From a virus: a stretch of 21,131 bases of DNA. The notes beneath the pieces were generated by a model. That model saw nothing but the letters and a program-made list of their open reading frames with translations. It ran no database searches and was not told the DNA's origin. The stretch covers positions 1-21,131 of IMG/VR virus record IMGVR_UViG_3300030098_003514. One strand, 5' to 3'. Every line of letters begins with the position of its first letter. Position 1 is the stretch's first letter. Shown piece after piece: positions 16,892-21,131 of the stretch. The position numbers and the translations under genes are program-made.

Positions 16892-17185
16892 TTATTTAGA
16901 TTTCTTTTTTGTGGTCTTCTTCTTTTTATAATTTCGAGACCGATTCTTACTCTTGCTTTCTATCTTGTACCCGTCTTTGTTAGTACCGCCCTTGCTTAGA
17001 GCTTTCTTGTGGCTAACATCTTTGCCCTCTCGCTTGTCGGCTTTACCGTTTTTGTTTTTGTCCACGCCTGTCTTGTCTATCTTACGTCTAGCACGTTGTC
17101 GTTCCATACGATCAGCGTGTTCGCCTCGTGCTTTCTGTTGTTGGTACTCCTTCTTATAAGGACGTTTCTTTTTTGTGTATGGCAT
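16892..17185 (-). CDS. Small basic HNH-like protein with EF-hand-like loop, 97 aa
   Basis: I chose ATG 17185 because GGAG lies 9 bases upstream and the start is 2 bases after the nuclease stop; the longer frame to 17227 lacks support. The protein is extremely Lys/Arg-rich, including the last 20 residues. Residues 56-82 (DVSHKKALSKGGTN ... SKSKNRS) resemble a minimal or degenerate HNH layout: Asp-x2-His, Gly-Gly-x-Asn, then Asn-Arg. Related small phage proteins with DVxHKDGNP...KSKNRSF are known to me from podoviruses. Just before it, D42-x-N44-x-N46-G47-x2-D50-x2-E53 exactly fits an EF-hand/dockerin calcium loop. Nuclease activity is uncertain because some expected HNH residues are not obvious. 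A DNA-binding or architectural role is an alternative. Confidence 0.7.
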   Translation of the reverse strand: MPYTKKKRPYKKEYQQQKARGEHADRMERQRARRKIDKTGVDKNKNGKADKREGKDVSHKKALSKGGTNKDGYKIESKSKNRSRNYKKKKTTKKKSK

Positions 17186-17187
17186 AA

Positions 17188-17865
17188 TTAACGTCTCCCA
17201 TTGTGTGGACATTCTAGTATGACACAATGTGCCTTACACAATCCAGTGGGTCTTGGATTCCACACATCATTCTCAAAAGTTTTCTCTAATGTTCCATAAC
17301 TAGTTAGCCACTTACGCCATAATCTAGTCTGGTCGTCTCTCGTATACGTTTCTTTAATTAGCTTATTACATACCGTAAATAACAACCCTGACTTGACAAC
17401 TTCTATCTCAGGGAAGTGCCTAAAGACGCACAAAGCCATGAGTTCCAACTGCCCTTTATCAGCGTACCTTGTGGACTTACTTGTTTTGTAATCGAATACT
17501 CGCGCTATTTTATTTTCCCTATCAAGGATTATTAAATCAGCTACACCTCTGTACCACACGTCCTTATCAAAAAACTTACATGGGTCTAAGTTAGAGGTTA
17601 TACCCATTCTGTATTCACACAACTTTTCTCCATCCATTGCTAACAACTTATCTAGCATAACTTTAGCGTAAGAAAATCTAGGATCAAGTTCAGGTACAAC
17701 TTTACTAACATAATCTTCTGCTGCTTTATGGAATTCATTACCATAAAACATTGCTTCCGATTGTGGTTCTTTATAATCCTTTAGTACTCTTAAGTGATGG
17801 TATTTCTTTGGACATTGCTCAAAAGATTTTAAGCTGCTGAAAGACCATGCAGGTTTGGTGTCCAT
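17188..17865 (-). CDS. PD-(D/E)XK nuclease with Cas4/AddB-like cysteines, 225 aa
   Basis: This is a RecB-family nuclease fold. Landmarks are SFSSLKSFEQCPKKYHH (8-24), GNEFH (H46), RGVADLIIL (D110), VFDYKTSKS (D125, K127) and Q139. C18 near the N-terminus and C210-x3-C214-x4-C219 at the C-terminus give the one-plus-three cysteine layout that holds a 4Fe-4S cluster in Cas4 and AddB nucleases. The likely activity is ssDNA exonuclease or endonuclease in recombination or end processing. The ATG lies inside the polymerase gene, which it overlaps by 37 bases, so the two are coupled. It could be compared with DUF2800 proteins, which accompany polA and SNF2 in other phage modules. No CRISPR array or Cas1 is present, so it is not a CRISPR component here. 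Confidence 0.85.
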   Translation of the reverse strand: MDTKPAWSFSSLKSFEQCPKKYHHLRVLKDYKEPQSEAMFYGNEFHKAAEDYVSKVVPELDPRFSYAKVMLDKLLAMDGEKLCEYRMGITSNLDPCKFFDKDVWYRGVADLIILDRENKIARVFDYKTSKSTRYADKGQLELMALCVFRHFPEIEVVKSGLLFTVCNKLIKETYTRDDQTRLWRKWLTSYGTLEKTFENDVWNPRPTGLCKAHCVILECPHNGRR

Positions 17866-19706
17866 TCAATACAGTCCCCATAGTTCTTTCCAATTTCCAC
17901 ATCCCCACGGACAGGAAGGCCAAGTGCCCATTCGGGTACATAAGCCATACAGGAATTAATGTAGTTACAAGCCTCTTCAACTTGTTCATCAGATACACAG
18001 CATACCACGGAATCATGTACTGTTAGCAACACCTTGTATTTCTTTTGTATCTCCAACATTTGCTCTGCCATTACACAACGTGCAATAGCCTGACATACAT
18101 TTTCTATTACCTTACCACCGTAAATTTTAATGTAGCCTTGCCTTGTCTTGTACATAAACTGTGGTCTCCCTTCGTCATCATGTTCTATCTTCAACTTGTT
18201 GTAGTACATGTTTAGACCTGACGGTAACTGGATTGCATTATCTCTAGGTATTATCTTCAACACATTAGCTCTACCTAAAGCATACCTCTGATCACGGTGC
18301 ATCCCAGTTAGTGCATCCCCTGCGTTTCGCCACAACCCTGTTATCTTATTATTAGTATCTCGGTATACCTTTATAATCCTGCGACATTCTTCCTCATCAA
18401 CTTCTACACCTAATGTTTTAAGTTGATCACGAAAGCGCACTGCACCCATACCATATCCTGCTCCGAGTATCGTAGTCTTGCCAATAAAACGTTGATCGGC
18501 TGAGACATCCTCTACAGGAATATTATAGATAGTGCTTGCCATCTTCTTGTAAACATCTTCGTCACGTTCAAAGGCTTGTACCAGATTGTTTTGTTCTGCT
18601 AACCATGCGAGAACCCTAGCCTCTATCTGAGCAGAATCGGCCTGAACAATAGTGTGACCTTCTGGCGCACACATACATGACTTGAGTATCTTGGCATTAG
18701 GCCCACGAGAGGGAAGGTTTTGTAAGTTTACTTTGTCAGCGCCACCCCATCTTCCAGTGTGAGCTGCATAGTAGCGGATAGGTACAGGTAACTGTTTACC
18801 ACGAGTGGATATATCTAAGAACCTTTCCGTTCTTGTTTCTTCTAAAGTGCTCTTTAAACCAAGCCTTGCTGTTACCAGCGTTTGTACTCTTATGTCCTCA
18901 TGTTCTTGTAGAGCCTTAAATGCTTCGTCTGTTTTTGCAAACGCATAAGTTTCTTTCCCAGTTCTAGGACTTACCTTTATCGGTGGGGTAACTTCAATCT
19001 CTTCTAACAGTTCAGCGAACTTATTGTTAGACATAAGGTTTTCTCGTTCCACTCCACTCTCTGTAAGAAGTTGCTCTTTCTGTGCTTTAAGATTGTCCAA
19101 GTGCTGGTCTAGCTTACCCACATCCAACACTAACTGAGGTTCGATAAACATACGTAGGGTCATGTCTATCACCTTAAGTTCCATCTTCGGGAACATGCGT
19201 TTGTTCATAAATATAGAAAACAATTTATGCGTAAGTTCCACGTCATTGATGCAGTAGTCGCCGTACTCTGCTAGTTCTTGTTCGCTGAAGTCGCTTCTTC
19301 TTTTTCCTTCGGCTTTGATAACTTCGTCTCCTTTCTGCCCGATGCCATACATCTCAGACAATGATTTAAGAGATGCAGAGGTGTCGACACCATGAAGTGC
19401 ACGAGCCATACTAAGCGTGTCAAAATAGAGCTTGCAGCGTATGCCAAAAAGCCAATGCAAAATAGCACCATCGAACAAAGTGTTATGAGCCAAGACAGCA
19501 GCGTTTCCCCAATCATAGTTATCTCCTAAATAAGTTTTCAAATCTTCATAGCTACCACTAAGCCAATCAGTCTTTCCATTATTAACTTTTACGGCAACAC
19601 CAATGACTTCAAAATCGGAACTACGCACATATTGTTCAGTAGTAAGTTTCCTAAAACCAAAAGTCTTGCTGTAATAAGTTTCAAAATCTACCGTTATTAT
19701 ATCCAC
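17829..19706 (-). CDS. polA: Family A DNA polymerase with 3'-5' exonuclease, 625 aa
   Basis: This is the replicative polymerase. The proofreading domain has Exo I VDFET (D7, E9), Exo II HNTLFD (N75, D79) and Exo III YCINDVE (Y151, D155). The polymerase domain has motif A VQADSAQIEAR (D357), motif B R406-x3-K410 ... Y418-G, and motif C VHDS (H564, D565). Aligning motif B by R and K to E. coli Pol I R754/K758 places Leu414 at the Phe762 position. There is no 5'-3' exonuclease domain, as usual in phage. The start is GTG: the upstream gene's TAG shares its G (TAGTG), GGGG lies just upstream, and the next Met is residue 100, which would remove Exo I. The C-terminus overlaps the next gene. Confidence 0.95.
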   Translation of the reverse strand: MDIITVDFETYYSKTFGFRKLTTEQYVRSSDFEVIGVAVKVNNGKTDWLSGSYEDLKTYLGDNYDWGNAAVLAHNTLFDGAILHWLFGIRCKLYFDTLSMARALHGVDTSASLKSLSEMYGIGQKGDEVIKAEGKRRSDFSEQELAEYGDYCINDVELTHKLFSIFMNKRMFPKMELKVIDMTLRMFIEPQLVLDVGKLDQHLDNLKAQKEQLLTESGVERENLMSNNKFAELLEEIEVTPPIKVSPRTGKETYAFAKTDEAFKALQEHEDIRVQTLVTARLGLKSTLEETRTERFLDISTRGKQLPVPIRYYAAHTGRWGGADKVNLQNLPSRGPNAKILKSCMCAPEGHTIVQADSAQIEARVLAWLAEQNNLVQAFERDEDVYKKMASTIYNIPVEDVSADQRFIGKTTILGAGYGMGAVRFRDQLKTLGVEVDEEECRRIIKVYRDTNNKITGLWRNAGDALTGMHRDQRYALGRANVLKIIPRDNAIQLPSGLNMYYNKLKIEHDDEGRPQFMYKTRQGYIKIYGGKVIENVCQAIARCVMAEQMLEIQKKYKVLLTVHDSVVCCVSDEQVEEACNYINSCMAYVPEWALGLPVRGDVEIGKNYGDCIEWTPNLHGLSAA

Positions 19707-20128
19707 TACAAAAGCCCCATCTTAATCAACTCTTGCCGATTCGTTTCATGAGCTGCTTTAATTTCTTTTTTATTCTGCCCATGATACTCAACTGCGAGTT
19801 TGTTTTTGATAAGTAGTTTTGTAATAAGTCCCTTTCGCGTTTTAATTTCGCCCAACCATCTTCCAAATTTTCCTTTCTCTTTTGTTCGGAGGATGTACTT
19901 CTCCCCGACTTGGCAGTGTTCTTGGACAAACTTCTTTGCAAGAAGACCATGTGCTTTCTCCTGTCTATTTCGTGTACGAGATTCGGGCGCGTCAATTCCA
20001 AATAAACGAATATTAACACCCCTACCATCATCACCCCTAAGAGTAACCCCAAAACCCAAATCAATGTCGACACGTAATCCATCGCCATCAGTAACAGATC
20101 GTACAATGCAATTGTATTCATAAAGCAT
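19706..20128 (-). CDS. Staphylococcal-nuclease-like (thermonuclease) protein, 140 aa
   Basis: An SNase-fold, calcium-dependent nuclease with an intact active site. Relative to S. aureus nuclease, R41 matches R35, D46 matches D40, E49 matches E43, R90 matches R87, and D16 of the DGDG turn matches D21. Motifs are VTDGDGLRV (12-20), IRLFGIDAPES (40-50), EKAHGLLAKKFV (57-68) and GKFGRWLGEI (86-95). No signal peptide is seen, so it should act in the host cytoplasm, for example on host DNA or RNA or in recombination. AGGAG lies 6 bases before the ATG. Its stop overlaps the polymerase GTG. The substrate is not evident from sequence. Confidence 0.92.
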   Translation of the reverse strand: MLYEYNCIVRSVTDGDGLRVDIDLGFGVTLRGDDGRGVNIRLFGIDAPESRTRNRQEKAHGLLAKKFVQEHCQVGEKYILRTKEKGKFGRWLGEIKTRKGLITKLLIKNKLAVEYHGQNKKEIKAAHETNRQELIKMGLL

Positions 20129-20137
20129 ATCTCTCTC

Positions 20138-20341
20138 CTATTCTAAATGTGCAAGATGACTAGCAACTCTTATAGGCGTACAACGGCGGCGAGTTACCTC
20201 CCCCATCGCTTTATTATCCCGCGCCCACTTGTTAAATTTATTCTCGACTTCTGTTTTGGAAGGCCCATACCAGATTAATCTCTCCTCCCCTGTTCCTGTT
20301 TCTAATCTCCAAAAGTCTTTGCTAACTTCTTTTATTATCAT
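20138..20341 (-). CDS. Small protein of unknown function, 67 aa
   Basis: GAGGAG lies 9 bases before the ATG and overlaps the stop of the upstream zinc-ribbon gene. The N-terminal half is beta-like (IIKEVSKDFWRLETGTGEE then RLIWYGPSKTEVENKFNKW). The C-terminal part is basic, with RRRCTPIRVASHLAH. It has one Cys and no recognisable motif or membrane segment. It sits in the early small-gene cluster 9 bases before the SNase gene. I do not recognise the family; coding status rests on the ribosome binding site, spacing and composition. Confidence 0.65.
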   Translation of the reverse strand: MIIKEVSKDFWRLETGTGEERLIWYGPSKTEVENKFNKWARDNKAMGEVTRRRCTPIRVASHLAHLE

Positions 20342-20354
20342 CGTTCTCTTCTCC

Positions 20355-20531
20355 TCATATATGTATTTTCTTTATATCAGCTTCGGTTATAACTGTTTCT
20401 CGTAGTATAGCTTCCTCAAAATGCTGGCATGCTAAACAGTACCAGCCAACACGTTTACCTGTTTCCATGTTAAGTACTTGCTCAGAGACAGCCTTACACT
20501 TGGGGCACGTATTTGTTCTAAGATCATCCAT
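20355..20531 (-). CDS. Zinc-ribbon mini-protein, 58 aa
   Basis: This short gene lies in a stretch where no ORF of 60 or more codons exists. Translation from ATG 20531 gives MDDLRTNTCPKCKAVSEQ, then a turn with ETGKRVGWYCLACQHFEEA and a helical tail ending in DIKKIHI. The C9-x2-C12 and C32-x2-C35 pairs are a textbook zinc ribbon, which strongly supports this frame. GGAGG lies about 12 bases upstream, and a nearer AAGGAG abuts the ATG. The start overlaps the end of the 43-aa gene by 8 bases. The stop TGA overlaps the ribosome binding site of the 67-aa gene. Small phage zinc ribbons often bind nucleic acid or host RNA polymerase; the function here is unknown. Confidence 0.72.
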   Translation of the reverse strand: MDDLRTNTCPKCKAVSEQVLNMETGKRVGWYCLACQHFEEAILRETVITEADIKKIHI

Positions 20532-20655
20532 CTCCTTTTTTACCCTCCCCTTGTTCCTCCTCTAATATAACAATCACTCTCTCAAGCAAACTAAGAAAGT
20601 GCTCAATGTGTTTAGGGTTCGTATCATGGTCATCAAGTTTTATAGTTATTTCCAT
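20524..20655 (-). CDS. Micro-protein of unknown function, 43 aa
   Basis: Translation from ATG 20655 gives MEITIKLDDHDTNPKH, an amphipathic helix IEHFLSLLERVIVILEEE and a short GEGKKGDG tail. The start shares one base with the upstream stop (TAATG), the classical coupling arrangement. The end overlaps the zinc-ribbon gene by 8 bases. Only a weak AGG precedes it, consistent with reinitiation. No family is recognised. Support comes from the exact coupling at both ends and the sensible helical composition. Confidence 0.58.
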   Translation of the reverse strand: MEITIKLDDHDTNPKHIEHFLSLLERVIVILEEEQGEGKKGDG

Positions 20656-20912
20656 TAGTGCATTACCTGCGAATCATTGCTTGGGTCACCAAAGTGTTCC
20701 CATGCGTTTGCCACCATAGCGTCAAACTCTTCTCGTCCAAACGCCCCCAACCTAAACAATTCAGACACGTTAGCCATCAGCCCACCGCAAACTGCTAATG
20801 GACTTACACCTGCATCTAAATGTTTTTGTATTAACTTTTCGCAGTCATTATTCACTGCTTCAAGGCTTTTATTAAACGTTTCCATATCCCACATTTTTCT
20901 TTCTTCACTCAT
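20655..20912 (-). CDS. Small helical protein of unknown function, 85 aa
   Basis: AAGGAG is followed by ATGATG. The second ATG (20912) has 7-base spacing and the first (20915) has 4, so I prefer 20912. The longer frame to 20975 runs through the upstream gene and has no support. The protein is helical: METFNKSLEAVNNDCEKLIQ, then HLDAGVSPLAVCGGLMANVS and REEFDAMVANAWEHFG. The middle Gly-Gly-containing segment resembles small phage proteins with an AVxGGLxAxA motif, which have no assigned function. The start overlaps the 49-aa gene by 8 bases, and the stop shares a base with the next start. Confidence 0.65.
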   Translation of the reverse strand: MSEERKMWDMETFNKSLEAVNNDCEKLIQKHLDAGVSPLAVCGGLMANVSELFRLGAFGREEFDAMVANAWEHFGDPSNDSQVMH

Positions 20913-21054
20913 CATCGTTCTCCTTAAAAGTAGAACATGCTTCGTCTGCTGCACGCTCTGCAATCTCTTCATCAATCTCCCATTGCTCTACGAACTCAGG
21001 GTCTTGTCTGTCTAAGTACCTATCAAGATCAACCATTACTGGGTCTCGATTCAT
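20905..21054 (-). CDS. Acidic micro-protein of unknown function, 49 aa
   Basis: Translation from ATG 21054 gives MNRDPVMVDLDRYLDRQD, then a highly acidic helix (EFVEQWEIDEEIAERAADEA) and CSTFKENDDE. AAGGAG lies 8 bases before the ATG. The ATG overlaps the previous gene's stop (ATGA), and its own stop overlaps the next gene by 8 bases. It is short and not recognisable, but its ribosome binding site and both overlaps fit the operon pattern exactly. Acidic early phage micro-proteins often bind host enzymes or mimic DNA; that is speculation here. Confidence 0.6.
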   Translation of the reverse strand: MNRDPVMVDLDRYLDRQDPEFVEQWEIDEEIAERAADEACSTFKENDDE

Positions 21055-21131
21055 TTCTTACGCTCCTTCTTAGCTTCTACGGGTTTAAGCAATCCTTCGC
21101 GTTTAACAACTTCATAGTCTTTATGTACTGT
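21051..21131 (-). CDS. C-terminal end of a gene cut by the right edge
   Basis: The frame is open from the window edge to TGA at 21053-21051. It encodes 26 residues ending in LLKPVEAKKERKK, a basic tail. The stop overlaps the next ATG as ATGA, and the next gene's ribosome binding site lies within this tail. The gene upstream is outside the window and its product cannot be named. Confidence 0.55.
   Translation of the reverse strand, partial: TVHKDYEVVKREGLLKPVEAKKERKK

Noticed and set aside
17188-17865. Cas4 of a CRISPR system
   Set aside because: The cysteine layout is Cas4-like, but there is no repeat array, Cas1 or Cas2, and the gene is embedded in a replication operon.

Overview
The window looks like part of the genome of an uncultured tailed dsDNA phage, probably podovirus-like and probably marine. 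Two convergent gene blocks fill it almost completely. There are no rRNA, tRNA, IS or CRISPR features and no metabolic host genes. The marine assignment is my inference: it rests on family-level resemblance of the virion proteins (Gly-rich 'DGG.V' and 'GEFVVPADVVSHLG' segments, a giant polyvalent internal protein) and of the replication genes. The host cannot be read from this window. Strong GGAG-type ribosome binding sites point to a bacterium that uses Shine-Dalgarno initiation.

Left block, plus strand, 1-9937: four late (virion) genes. The first is cut by the left edge and begins in a Gly-Ala repeat. Then come a 272-residue helical protein, a 560-residue Gln/Arg/Glu-rich protein and a 2145-residue giant protein. 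The giant carries a glycine-zipper hydrophobic segment, a long coiled-coil-like stretch, an HExxH metallopeptidase signature and C-terminal segments resembling phage large polyvalent proteins. It is the best candidate for an ejected internal virion protein.

Middle, 9938-10087: a 150-base convergent junction. It holds a hairpin plus T7 terminator serving the minus-strand operon, a perfect 2 x 13-base tandem repeat, and no credible gene.

Right block, minus strand, 21131-10088: a compact early/replication operon read leftward, with many genes overlapping or a few bases apart. In transcription order: the end of a cut gene; 49-, 85- and 43-residue small proteins; a 58-residue zinc-ribbon protein; a 67-residue protein; a staphylococcal-nuclease-like nuclease; a family A DNA polymerase with proofreading domain; a PD-(D/E)XK nuclease with Cas4/AddB-like cysteines; a small basic HNH-like protein with an EF-hand-like loop; an SNF2-type helicase; a conserved 147-residue phage protein; an excisionase-like HTH protein; a six-cysteine protein; a single-stranded-DNA-binding protein; and a primase-polymerase/helicase. 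Four of these short genes (49, 43 and 58 residues, and the edge fragment) are easy to miss with a length cutoff.

Together the right block supplies a nearly self-contained replisome: priming and unwinding (PrimPol-helicase), strand synthesis with proofreading (polymerase), strand coating (SSB), fork or recombination remodelling (SNF2, PD-(D/E)XK) and nucleic-acid degradation (SNase). A near-consensus sigma70-type promoter between the SNF2 gene and the 147-residue gene suggests that the distal half of the operon, including SSB and primase, can be transcribed separately.
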